The position numbers and the translations under genes were made by a program. Of a stretch of DNA of 64,000 bases, positions 45,323 to 53,058 are shown piece by piece. A model generated the notes under the pieces. The model was not told the origin of the DNA, did not search any database, and was given only the letters and a program-made list of their open reading frames with translations. This DNA is from Kitasatospora mediocidica KCTC 9733 (GTDB lineage: Bacteria > Actinomycetota > Actinomycetes > Streptomycetales > Streptomycetaceae), in the NCBI RefSeq assembly GCF_000744225.1, contig NZ_JQLN01000004.1, positions 1,178,001 to 1,242,000 of the forward strand. The letters are read 5' to 3'. Position 1 is the stretch's first letter. Each line of letters begins with the position of its first letter.

Positions 45323-47368
45323 ATGCCTACGTCGAACCCTGGATCCTTCGTACACAAGACCAGGCTGACCGCGATGTTCCTCAGCATCAGCGCGGTCGCC
45401 GGTGTGCTCACGGCCGGCCTCGCGCTGCCCGCCGTGGGCGGCATAGGCCTGGGCGCCAAGGGCGCCGTCGAGGACTTCAACAGCCTGCCGGACGACTTCA
45501 CCGCTCCGCCGCTGTCGCAGGCCTCGACCGTCTACGACTCCGCCGGCGGCGTGATCGCCACGGTCTACGACCGCGACCGCACCGTCGTGCCGAGCGACCA
45601 GATCGCCCCGATCATGAAGTCCGCCCTGGTAGACATCGAGGACAACCGCTTCTACCAGCACGGCGCGATCGACCCCAAGGGCATAGCCCGGGCGATCGGC
45701 AACAACGCCTCCGGCAGCGGTACCCAGGGCGCCTCCACGCTGACCCAGCAGTACGTGAAGAACGTCTTCGTCGACCAGGCGGGCGACGACCAGGCGGCGG
45801 TGCTGGCGGCCCAGGCGCAGACCGTCGGCCGCAAGATCAAGGAAATGAAGTACGCGATCCAGGTCGAGCAGACGCTCACCAAGGACCAGATCATCACGAA
45901 CTACCTGAACATCACGTTCATGGGCGAGCAGGCCTACGGGGTCGAGGCCGCCTCCGAGCGCTACTTCAGCGTCCACGCCAAGGACCTCACGCTCCCGCAG
46001 GCCGCCCTGCTGGCCGGCCTGGTCCAGTCGCCCAGCGGCTACGACCCGATCGCCAACCCGAAGGCGGCCAAGGAGCGGCGCGACACCGTGCTGAAGAAGA
46101 TGGCCCAGTACGGGACCGTCACCCAGGCCCAGGCCGACCAGGCGATCGCCACCCCGATCACGCTCAACGTCAGCCGCCCGCAGCAGGGTTGCATCACCGC
46201 GCAGCAGGGCGAGGGTTTCTTCTGCGACTACGTGAAGAACGTGGTGACCAACGACCCCGCCTTCGGGGCCAGCGCGGCCGAGCGCCAGGCGCTGTGGTCG
46301 CGCGGCGGCCTGCAGATCCACACCACGCTCGACCCCAAGGCGCAGGCCGCCCTGCAGACCTCGGTGACCAAGCACGTCTACGCGACCGACAAGGCCGCCA
46401 CCGCGATGAGCGTGGTGCAGCCCGGGACCGGCAAGATCCTCGCGATGGGCCAGAGCCGCCCGTACGGGGTCAACGCCAACCAGACCCAGATCAACCTGAA
46501 CGTCGGCAAGTCGATGGGCGGCGGCCTGGGCTTCCCGACCGGCTCGACGTTCAAGCCGATCGTGGCGGCGGCGGCGCTGGAGAACGGCATCCTGCCCTCG
46601 CAGAGCTACCCCTCGCCGTACAGCATGCAGTGGCCGGCCATGCGGAGCTGCACCGGCCAGAAGGTCGACTCGCACGACACCGTGCACAACGACTCCACCT
46701 CGCTGGTCGGCCCGTTCAGCATGGCCCCGGCGATGGCGCAGTCGGTGAACACCTACTTCGCCTCGCTGGAGGCGGACGCCGGGCTGTGCAACGTCTCGCA
46801 GATGACCAACAAGCTCGGCATCACCCAGCAGGCGGGCGGCGAGCCGCTGCAGGTCGTGCAGTCGATGACGCTGGGCAGCAACGACCTCACGCCGCTGGAG
46901 ATGGCCAATGTATACGCCACCTTCGCCGCCCACGGCACCTACTGCTCCCCGACCGCGATCGACTCGGTGACCACCGCCGACGGCAAGCCGATCGCCGTCC
47001 CGCAGGCCAACTGCACGCAGGCGATGTCGACGACCACCGCGGACGAGATCACCACCATGCTGATGGGCGTGGTGCAGGACGGCACCGGTAGCACGGCCGG
47101 CCTGACCGACCGCGACACCGCGGGCAAGACGGGTACCACCAACAACGGCAACCAGGTCTGGTTCATCGGCTACACGCCCGAGGCGGCCGGCGCCACCGTG
47201 GTCGGCAACACCGAGGGGACCAGCTCGCTGGACGGCCAGCGGATCGGCGGCCAGCGCGTCGACCAGGCCTTCGGTGGCACCCTCGCGGGACCGATCTGGC
47301 GCGACGCCATCAGCGGCATGCTCAAGGGCACCCCGCCGAGCTCGCTGGCCTCGGTGTCGCTGCCGTAG
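45323..47368 (+). CDS. class A penicillin-binding protein
   Basis: 681 aa, ATG start. N-terminal membrane anchor (~16-45). GT51 transglycosylase: 'DIEDNRFYQHGAIDPKGIARA' (~94-114, catalytic Glu) and 'GASTLTQQYVKN' (~133-144). The transpeptidase has all three motifs: S408-x-x-K in 'GSTFKP', S474-V-N and K602-T-G-T. Polymerises and crosslinks peptidoglycan outside the membrane. Cysteines in the 'GCITAQQGEGFFC' and 'RSCTGQK' loops may form disulphides. Monocistronic between two strong hairpins. Confidence 0.9.
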   Translation: MPTSNPGSFVHKTRLTAMFLSISAVAGVLTAGLALPAVGGIGLGAKGAVEDFNSLPDDFTAPPLSQASTVYDSAGGVIATVYDRDRTVVPSDQIAPIMKSALVDIEDNRFYQHGAIDPKGIARAIGNNASGSGTQGASTLTQQYVKNVFVDQAGDDQAAVLAAQAQTVGRKIKEMKYAIQVEQTLTKDQIITNYLNITFMGEQAYGVEAASERYFSVHAKDLTLPQAALLAGLVQSPSGYDPIANPKAAKERRDTVLKKMAQYGTVTQAQADQAIATPITLNVSRPQQGCITAQQGEGFFCDYVKNVVTNDPAFGASAAERQALWSRGGLQIHTTLDPKAQAALQTSVTKHVYATDKAATAMSVVQPGTGKILAMGQSRPYGVNANQTQINLNVGKSMGGGLGFPTGSTFKPIVAAAALENGILPSQSYPSPYSMQWPAMRSCTGQKVDSHDTVHNDSTSLVGPFSMAPAMAQSVNTYFASLEADAGLCNVSQMTNKLGITQQAGGEPLQVVQSMTLGSNDLTPLEMANVYATFAAHGTYCSPTAIDSVTTADGKPIAVPQANCTQAMSTTTADEITTMLMGVVQDGTGSTAGLTDRDTAGKTGTTNNGNQVWFIGYTPEAAGATVVGNTEGTSSLDGQRIGGQRVDQAFGGTLAGPIWRDAISGMLKGTPPSSLASVSLP

Positions 47369-47389
47369 CCACAGCCGTGCCGTGTGTTC

Positions 47390-47425
47390 GGCCGAAGGGC
47401 CCCCGGTTTCGGGGGCCCTTCGGCC
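47390..47425 (+). terminator. terminator of the PBP gene
   Basis: A 16-bp perfect stem (47390-47405 with 47410-47425) with a GTTT loop. It separates the PBP from the magnesium-locus leader. Confidence 0.85.
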
Positions 47426-47507
47426 CTTCGATCACGAAACGTCAACGTTCCATCAAACTGGCAAGTGTCCGGCCCGGAAGGGTCTAAGCTTGCGGAGGTT
47501 TAGTAAG

Positions 47508-47670
47508 GCACCTCGTTCGGTGAGGCGTCTTCACGGACACAGGCCACTGATCCCACCCGTCGAGAGACGCTCCGGATCAGGACAGATCTTCCCGACCTAA
47601 GGGTTGATCCCAAGTGGCTTCCCGCTTCCGAGCGGGATCACGCCGTGGAGTGCCAAAGCTCTGACGAGTT
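47508..47670 (+). promoter_or_regulatory. M-box (ykoK) magnesium riboswitch
   Basis: Conserved M-box blocks appear in order: CTCGTTCGGTGAGGC (47512-47526), a GTCGAGAGACGC hairpin (47559-47570), GGGTTGATCCCAAG (47601-47614) and GGAGTGCCAAAGC...GACGAG (47647-47668). P1 can form between CTCGT (47512-47516) and ACGAG (47664-47668). The family senses Mg2+ upstream of Mg2+ transporter genes. Here it precedes a leader peptide, an Nramp-related transporter and an MgtC relative, an ideal context. Confidence 0.85.
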
Positions 47671-47760
47671 GGGGTGTACCGGCCGTCATGGACCGGTCCG
47701 CTCCTTGCCGTGTCGATTCGGCGCACAGCTGTGCGTCCCGGCCGGAAGGAGGCGAGAGAC

Positions 47761-47838
47761 ATGGATTCGAGTTGCAGTAGTCCGGGCCACAAACGGCCCC
47801 TCATCCGCTTGTCCTCGTTTTCCTTCGGCACGCGGTAA
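47761..47838 (+). CDS. 25-aa leader peptide downstream of the M-box
   Basis: ATG at 47761 behind a textbook GGAAGGAGG site, stop TAA at 47836. Encodes MDSSCSSPGHKRP...FGTR, rich in Ser and basic residues. It is the best translation signal in the 560-base leader. Its ribosome binding site (AAGGAG, 47746-47751) can pair with CTCCTT at 47701-47706 across a palindrome at 47722-47735, so M-box folding might control its translation. Coding status is inference. Confidence 0.5.
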   Translation: MDSSCSSPGHKRPLIRLSSFSFGTR

Positions 47839-47950
47839 CCACCTTCCCTGCGCTCGCTCTTGACGCACCGTCATGCCAACGCGGCCTGCTGCCGCGGTGG
47901 CGCGACGTGGTGCGCGCTCGCAGGGGGGACGGCTGCTGCGCGCCCCCAAA

Positions 47951-47980
47951 TCGCCCCTGTACGAAGGGGCTTGGGAGGCA
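47951..47980 (+). promoter_or_regulatory. stem-loop overlapping the transporter ribosome binding site
   Basis: GCCCCT (47953-47958) pairs with AGGGGC (47965-47970), and flanking CCCAA/TTGGG can extend it after a 3-base bulge, reaching into the GGGAGG site of the transporter. It may modulate translation initiation. Confidence 0.45.
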
Positions 47981-47984
47981 CACC

Positions 47985-49628
47985 ATGACCGACACGATCA
48001 CCACCACCACCGCGGCGGCGCAGCGTGCCACGGTCCTCGACGACGCCCATGTCGGCGACATCAAGGGCGCGTTGGGCACCATCCGACTGGACGACACCGC
48101 ACCGCGCACCGGACTGTCCGCGAAGCTCAAGACCCTGCTGGCCATCGTCGGCCCGGGCCTGATCGTCATGGTCGGCGACAACGACGCGGGCGCCTTCGCC
48201 ACCTACGGCCAGGCCGGCCAGAACTACGGCACCCACCTGCTCTGGACACTGCTGCTGCTCGTCCCTGTCCTCTACATCAACCAGGAGATGGTGCTGCGCC
48301 TGGGCGCGGTCACCGGTGTCGGCCACGCCCGCCTCATCCTGGAGCGCTTCGGCAAGTTCTGGGGCGCCTTCAGCGTCATCGACCTCTTCCTGCTCAACGC
48401 GCTGACGCTGGTCACCGAGTTCATCGGCATCACCCTGGCCACCGGCTACCTCGGCCTGCCCAAGGTCGCCTCCGTCGTACTGGCCGCCGCGATCATCATC
48501 GCCTCCGCCTTCACCGGCTCCTTCCAGCGCTTCGAGCGGATCGCCATCGCCCTGTGCGCCGGATCGCTGCTGCTGATCCCCGTCTACTTCCTGGTCCACC
48601 CCAAGACCTCGCAGATGGCCCACGACTTCGTCGTCCCCACCATGCCCGGCGGCTCCGACCAGCTCTCCACCGTCATGCTGCTGATCATCGGCATCGTCGG
48701 CACCACCGTCGCCCCCTGGCAGCTCTTCTTCCAGCAGTCCTACGTCATCGACAAGCGCATCACCCCGCGCTTCATGAAGTACGAGAAGGTCGACCTCTGG
48801 ATCGGGATCCTGATCGTCGTGGTCGGCGGCGCCGCCCTGATGGGCGCCTCGGCCGCCGCGTTCGCCGGGACCAAGGACTTCGGCACCTTCACCGACGCGG
48901 CCGGCGTGGCCACCGGAATCGCCGACCACGCCGGGAAGTTCGCCGGTGTGCTGTTCGCGATCGCCCTGCTGGACGCCTCCATCATCGGCGCCTTCGCCGT
49001 CTCGCTCTCCACCGCCTACGCCATCGGCGACGTCTTCGGCATCAAGCACTCGCTGCACCGGGGCGTCGGCGGCGCCAAGGGCTTCTATGCCGTCTATGCC
49101 GGACTCGTCGCCCTGGCCGCCGCCATCGTCCTCATCCCCGGTTCCCCGCTGGGCCTGCTCACCGAAGGCGTCCAGACCCTCGCCGGCGTGCTGCTCCCCT
49201 CCGCCTCGGTCTTCCTCCTGCTGCTCTGCAACGACAAGCAGGTCCTGGGCCCCTGGGTCAACGGACCCAAGACGAACGCCTTCACCGCCGCCGTCGTCGG
49301 CGTCCTGGTGACCCTCTCCGTCATCCTGACCGCCTCCGTCCTGTTCCCCGACATCACCGCCGACGCCATCCTGCAGATCATGGCCGTCTGCGGCGTCACC
49401 GGAGTCCTGGCCGCCGGCTACGCCTTCACCCGCCGCCGCACCGCCACCAACGAAGATCCCCTGGACCGCACCGGGCGCGACACCTGGCGGATGCCCCCGC
49501 TGGAGACCCTCACCAAGCCCGTCATGGCCACCGGCCGCAAGATCGGCATGGGCGCGCTGCGCAGCTACCTCCTCGTCGCGATGGTCCTGGTCATCATCAA
49601 GATCGTCCAAGTCGCCCTCAGCAACTGA
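47985..49628 (+). CDS. Nramp-related divalent metal transporter, probably Mg2+
   Basis: 547 aa, ATG behind GGGAGG. About eleven hydrophobic helices of the Nramp (LeuT) fold. The metal-site helices differ from Mn/Fe transporters: helix 1 reads 'GDNDAGAFAT' (Asp67 kept, DPGN changed) and helix 6 'GTTVAPWQLFF' (~239-249), so the metal-selective Met of 'MPH' is replaced by Ala243. Loss of that Met is a mark of Nramp-related Mg2+ transporters. With the M-box upstream and MgtC downstream, Mg2+ uptake is the best call. The C-terminal ~70 residues are an extra cytoplasmic stretch plus one helix. Confidence 0.8.
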   Translation: MTDTITTTTAAAQRATVLDDAHVGDIKGALGTIRLDDTAPRTGLSAKLKTLLAIVGPGLIVMVGDNDAGAFATYGQAGQNYGTHLLWTLLLLVPVLYINQEMVLRLGAVTGVGHARLILERFGKFWGAFSVIDLFLLNALTLVTEFIGITLATGYLGLPKVASVVLAAAIIIASAFTGSFQRFERIAIALCAGSLLLIPVYFLVHPKTSQMAHDFVVPTMPGGSDQLSTVMLLIIGIVGTTVAPWQLFFQQSYVIDKRITPRFMKYEKVDLWIGILIVVVGGAALMGASAAAFAGTKDFGTFTDAAGVATGIADHAGKFAGVLFAIALLDASIIGAFAVSLSTAYAIGDVFGIKHSLHRGVGGAKGFYAVYAGLVALAAAIVLIPGSPLGLLTEGVQTLAGVLLPSASVFLLLLCNDKQVLGPWVNGPKTNAFTAAVVGVLVTLSVILTASVLFPDITADAILQIMAVCGVTGVLAAGYAFTRRRTATNEDPLDRTGRDTWRMPPLETLTKPVMATGRKIGMGALRSYLLVAMVLVIIKIVQVALSN

Positions 49629-49700
49629 CCCGAACCCGGGGCGGCAGGGCCCAACCGGACCCCGCCACCCCGGCCCACCGACCGGCAAAGGAGGTGGCCC

Positions 49701-50422
49701 GTGCACACGCTGACCACCATCGACTTCCTGCTCCGACTCGCCACCGGCGTCGCCTGCGGCGCACTGATCGGCGTCGAACGCCAGTGGCGCGCCCGGATGG
49801 CGGGCCTGCGCACCAACGCCCTGGTCGCCACCGGGGCCACCCTGTTCGTCCTGTACAGCGAGGCCGTCGCGGACTCCGGCAGTCCGACCCGGGTGGCCTC
49901 CTACGTGGTCTCCGGCATCGGCTTCCTGGGCGGCGGCGTCATCCTGCGCGACGGCGCGGGAGTCCGCGGCCTGAACACCGCCGCCACCCTGTGGTGTTCG
50001 GCGGCGGTCGGTGTGCTGGCCGCCTCCGGCCAGTACGCCTTCGCCGTGCTGGGCACGCTCGCGGTGCTGGCGGTGCACGTGGTCCTGCGTCCGGCCGGGC
50101 GCCTGCTGGACCGGGCCCGGCCGCCGGCACCGACCCGGACGCCACCGTGCGCGCCACCATCCACCTGGCCTGCGAACGACGGGCGGAGTCCCACATCCGC
50201 GCCCTGCTCCTCCAGGCCCTCACCGCCTCCGCCCTCGCCCCCACCGGCCTGCGGGCCCGCCGCGGACCGGGCGAGGACACCAGCCTCCGCGCCACCGTCG
50301 CCATCAGCGGCGACGTCGCCCAGTCGCTGGAACAGGTCGTCGCGCGGCTCTCGTTGGAACCCGGGGTGACGGACCTGCACTGGCACCTGGAGGAGGACGC
50401 CGAACAGGAGGCGCTGGCCTGA
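49701..50422 (+). pseudogene. MgtC/SapB family protein, frameshifted
   Basis: GTG behind AAAGGAGGTGG. Residues ~1-140 are the MgtC membrane domain: 'LLRLATGVACGALIGVERQW', 'AGLRTNALVATGATLF', 'SGIGFLGGGVILRDG', 'VRGLNTAATLWCSAAVG'. After ~50,115 the same frame turns to Pro/Ser noise and stops at 50,369, while the -1 frame carries the expected C-terminal domain ('TVRATIHLACERRAESHIRALLLQALTAS...VVARLSLEPGVTDLHW') to 50,422. A one-base loss in the GC-rich GGGCCCGGCCGCCGG stretch explains this; sequencing error or programmed shift cannot be excluded. Partner of the Nramp-related transporter in Mg2+ homeostasis. Confidence 0.75.
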
Positions 50423-50493
50423 CACCGTCCGGGGCGCGGTGCTCCCCCGATCGGGGGAGGTCACCGCGGAGCTGCCCGGCCATACTGACGATC

Positions 50494-51756
50494 ATGATCA
50501 GGGGAATCCGGCCGCTGTTGCGCGGCTCCACGTATTCGGGTGCGCTGTTCGCCGGCCTCGGCGCGCTCGTGAGCATGCCACTACTGCCGTTCGCGATGCT
50601 GCCGGCGCTGGCCCTGCGACCGGCTCCCTACGCGGTCCAGGCGGTGCTGAGCCTGCTGGTCTGGGCGGCGCTGGTGGCCGCGTTCGGGCTGGCCCGCACC
50701 ACGCGGCGGGCACTGATCGCCGGCGCCCGCCGGCTGCTGAAGGTGCCGCTGCCGTCCGGGGCTGTTCCGAGCGGTGCGGTTTCCAGCGGCGCGGTTTCCA
50801 GCGGCGCGGTTTCGAGCGGCGCCGGCCGCTGGCGGACTCCGCTGTGGCTGGTGCTGCACGTGGCGCTGGGGTGGACGGGTGGCCTGGCGAGCCTGGTGCT
50901 GCTCGGCGCGGCCGTGTCCCTGCCGGGGGGCTGGCTGTCGGGCGAGGGGCGGTTGAGCTGGTCCGGCGGATCGGTGCGGGTGACGGGTGCCTGGAGCTGG
51001 GTGGTGGCCCTCATCTGCCTGTTGCTGGTTCCGGTGGTGTGCGCGGTGGCGGCGAACGCGCTGCGGTGGCTGGCACCACGGCTGTTGGGGCCGTCGTCGG
51101 CCGAGCGGCTCGCGCTGGCGGCCGAGCGGGAGCTGCTGCTGGCCCAACGCAACCGGCTGGCGCAGGAGTTGCACGACTCGATCGGGCACACGCTGACGGC
51201 GGCCACGATCCAGGCAGCGGTGGCGGGCGAGGTGCTCTCCGCCGACCCGGTGGCGGCGCGGGCCGCCCTGCGCAGCATCGAGGAGTCGACCCGGGCCGCA
51301 CTGGAGGACCTGGACTACGTGCTGGGCGTGCTGCGCGAGGAGCAGGCGGGGACGGCGCCGACCCGGACCTTGGCCGACCTGCCCGAACTGCTGGACCGGC
51401 TACGGCACGCGGGGGCAGTGGTGGAGCCCGAGCTGTCGGGCGAGTTGGCGCAGGTTCAGGGGACGCTCTCCCGGGCGGCGTACCGGATCCTGCAAGAGGG
51501 ACTGACGAACGCGCTGCGGCACGGCGCGGGCGGTCCGATCGCCGTCCGGGTGGCGGCCGCGCCGGAGGGACTGGAGCTCAGCGTGGTCAACCGGACCGGG
51601 ACGGGCGTGGCGGCAGGGGACTTCCCGACGTCCGGGCACGGCCTGCCCGGGCTGGTCGAGCGGGTGCGGCTGCTGCACGGTGAGATCGAGGCCGGCCCGG
51701 CCGGGCCGCAGCACTGGCGGTTGGCGGTCCGCCTGCCGGTACGGCTCCCGGCGTGA
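50494..51756 (+). CDS. NarL-type sensor histidine kinase (HisKA_3)
   Basis: 420 aa, ATG start. Four hydrophobic segments (~15-40, ~50-65, ~125-150, ~165-190) without a clear extracellular domain. 'RNRLAQELHDSIGHTLTAATIQ' (~218-239) is the HisKA_3 phosphorylation helix; 'RILQEGLTNALRHG' and 'GHGLPGLVERVRLL' are the ATPase N and G boxes. Five 5-aa repeats (PSGAV/SSGAV, DNA 50755-50824) lie in a cytoplasmic loop. Overlaps the regulator gene by 4 bases. Confidence 0.85.
   Translation: MIRGIRPLLRGSTYSGALFAGLGALVSMPLLPFAMLPALALRPAPYAVQAVLSLLVWAALVAAFGLARTTRRALIAGARRLLKVPLPSGAVPSGAVSSGAVSSGAVSSGAGRWRTPLWLVLHVALGWTGGLASLVLLGAAVSLPGGWLSGEGRLSWSGGSVRVTGAWSWVVALICLLLVPVVCAVAANALRWLAPRLLGPSSAERLALAAERELLLAQRNRLAQELHDSIGHTLTAATIQAAVAGEVLSADPVAARAALRSIEESTRAALEDLDYVLGVLREEQAGTAPTRTLADLPELLDRLRHAGAVVEPELSGELAQVQGTLSRAAYRILQEGLTNALRHGAGGPIAVRVAAAPEGLELSVVNRTGTGVAAGDFPTSGHGLPGLVERVRLLHGEIEAGPAGPQHWRLAVRLPVRLPA
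50755..50824 (+). repeat. 15-bp tandem repeats inside the kinase gene
   Basis: Four and a half copies of a 15-bp unit encoding (S/P)SGAV, in frame. The last units are nearly identical (AGCGGCGCGGTTTCC), which points to recent slippage in a loop that tolerates length change. Confidence 0.75.
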
Positions 51757-52430
51757 TCGACCCCGACGCGAACGCCGCCGTCACGCTCCTGATCGCGGAC
51801 GACGACGCGGTGACCCGCAGCGGACTGCGCACGTTGCTCGCCGCGCAGCCGGGGCTCACGGTGGTCGGCGAGGCCGCCGACGGCGTCGAGGCGGTGGAGC
51901 AGTCCCGGCGCCTGCGGCCGGACGTGATCCTGATGGATGTGCGGATGCCGCGCCGCAACGGGATCGAGGCCACCCGGCAGCTGCTGGCCGAGTCGGCCGA
52001 CCCGCCGAAGGTCGTGGTGATCACCACCTTCGAGAACGACGACTACGTCACCGCCGCCCTGAGCGCGGGGGCCAGTGGGTTCGTGCTCAAGCGGCTTCCG
52101 GTCCGGCAGATCGCGCAGGCGGTACGGGTGGCGGCGGCGGGAGAGGCGATCCTCTTCCCGGCGGCCCTGCGCCGGATGGTCACCACCCGGCCGCTGCGCT
52201 CCGCCGAGGCGCTGCCCAGGGCGGCGCTGACGGGACGGGAGGAGGAGGTGCTGCGGTTGATGGCCACCGGCCTGTCCAACCCGGAGATCGCGGAGTCGCT
52301 CACGGTGAGCCTGGAGACCGCGAAGACGCACGTCGGGAACGTGCTGACCAAGCTCGGCGCGCAGAACCGGACCCACGCGGTGGTGATCGCGTACGAATCC
52401 GGCCTGGTGGTACCGGGGTTCGCCGGCTGA
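51753..52430 (+). CDS. NarL/FixJ-family response regulator
   Basis: 225 aa, GTG within the kinase stop (GTGA). Receiver: 'LLIADDDAVTRSGLRTLL', phospho-Asp in 'VILMDVRMPRRNGIEA' (~61), Thr/Lys in 'VVITTFENDDY' and 'GFVLKRLPV'. C-terminal LuxR-type helix-turn-helix 'LTGREEEVLRLMATGLSNPEIAESLTVSLETAKTHVGNVLTKLG'. Cognate partner of the upstream kinase. Targets unknown. Confidence 0.9.
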   Translation: MIDPDANAAVTLLIADDDAVTRSGLRTLLAAQPGLTVVGEAADGVEAVEQSRRLRPDVILMDVRMPRRNGIEATRQLLAESADPPKVVVITTFENDDYVTAALSAGASGFVLKRLPVRQIAQAVRVAAAGEAILFPAALRRMVTTRPLRSAEALPRAALTGREEEVLRLMATGLSNPEIAESLTVSLETAKTHVGNVLTKLGAQNRTHAVVIAYESGLVVPGFAG

Positions 52431-52517
52431 CGTGCCGACGAGCCGACGTGCCGATGCGCTGACGAGCCGATGGGAGTGTCGCTTGACAGGGTGTCAGGGA
52501 TATCCGATCCTCGTTAA

Positions 52518-52532
52518 TGGAAATGGCTTTCA
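52518..52532. promoter_or_regulatory. Zur-box-like inverted repeat
   Basis: TGGAAATGGCTTTCA matches 12 of 15 positions of the actinomycete Zur box TGAAAATGATTTTCA as I remember it. It lies 31 bases before the SCO5389-family start. A zinc-regulated promoter is possible; match by chance in this AT-richer patch cannot be ruled out. Confidence 0.35.
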
Positions 52533-52563
52533 TTTCTACTTGGCCATCCGGAACGGAGCCCCC

Positions 52564-52956
52564 ATGTCCCTCGACGTCTCCCCCGCGCTGCTCGCCCAGG
52601 CCGAACAGGGCGAGGTGAACGAAGCCGACTTCGTCGACACCGTCCGCACCTCACTCCCCTACGCCTACCGGATGATCGAGGAGCTGACCGCCGAACTCGG
52701 CGCCGGCGACCGCCCGTTCGCCGACAACAGCGTCCCGCCGCCGTCGGACGCCGAGCGCGGGCAGCTGCTCCGGGCGCTGGCGAGCGACGCCATCCGGGGC
52801 AGCCTGGAGCGGCACTTCGGCGTGCGGCTGGCGTTCATGAACTGCCACCGGGTCGCGGTCTTCCCGGTCGGCGCGGAGCAGGGGGAGGCGTACCGCAGGT
52901 TCACGTCCGTCCGGTCGCAGCTGCTCAACCAGGTGCCGGAGCTGCGGAGCTGCTGA
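52564..52956 (+). CDS. SCO5389 family protein
   Basis: 130 aa, ATG behind CGGAGC. 'MSLDVSPALLAQAEQGEVNEADFVDTVRTSLPYAYRMIEELTAEL' and 'RGQLLRALASDAIRGSLERHFGVRLAFMNCHRVAVFP...RFTSVRSQLLNQ(V/S)PELR' follow the conserved actinomycete SCO5389 family throughout. Soluble, no known function. Its upstream region has a less GC-rich patch with an inverted repeat. Confidence 0.8.
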   Translation: MSLDVSPALLAQAEQGEVNEADFVDTVRTSLPYAYRMIEELTAELGAGDRPFADNSVPPPSDAERGQLLRALASDAIRGSLERHFGVRLAFMNCHRVAVFPVGAEQGEAYRRFTSVRSQLLNQVPELRSC

Positions 52957-52971
52957 GCCGGGAGGTGAAGC

Positions 52972-53024
52972 GACGCCGGGCCCCGGTCCCGAGGACGATG
53001 TCCTCGGGACCGGGGCCCGGCGTC
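52972..53024. terminator. 25-bp perfect hairpin, bidirectional terminator
   Basis: Arms 52972-52996 and 53000-53024 are fully complementary with a GAT loop. It sits between convergent genes and can terminate both. Confidence 0.85.
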
Positions 53025-53058
53025 TGCTGGTGCGCGGTGGTGCGGTGGTGCGGTCGTT

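Noticed and set aside
47873..50422. Long open frame of ~849 codons across the transporter region
   Set aside because: It is a GC-rich shadow, Arg/His-rich, in another frame of the Nramp-related gene. Only its last ~100 codons are real, as the displaced end of MgtC.
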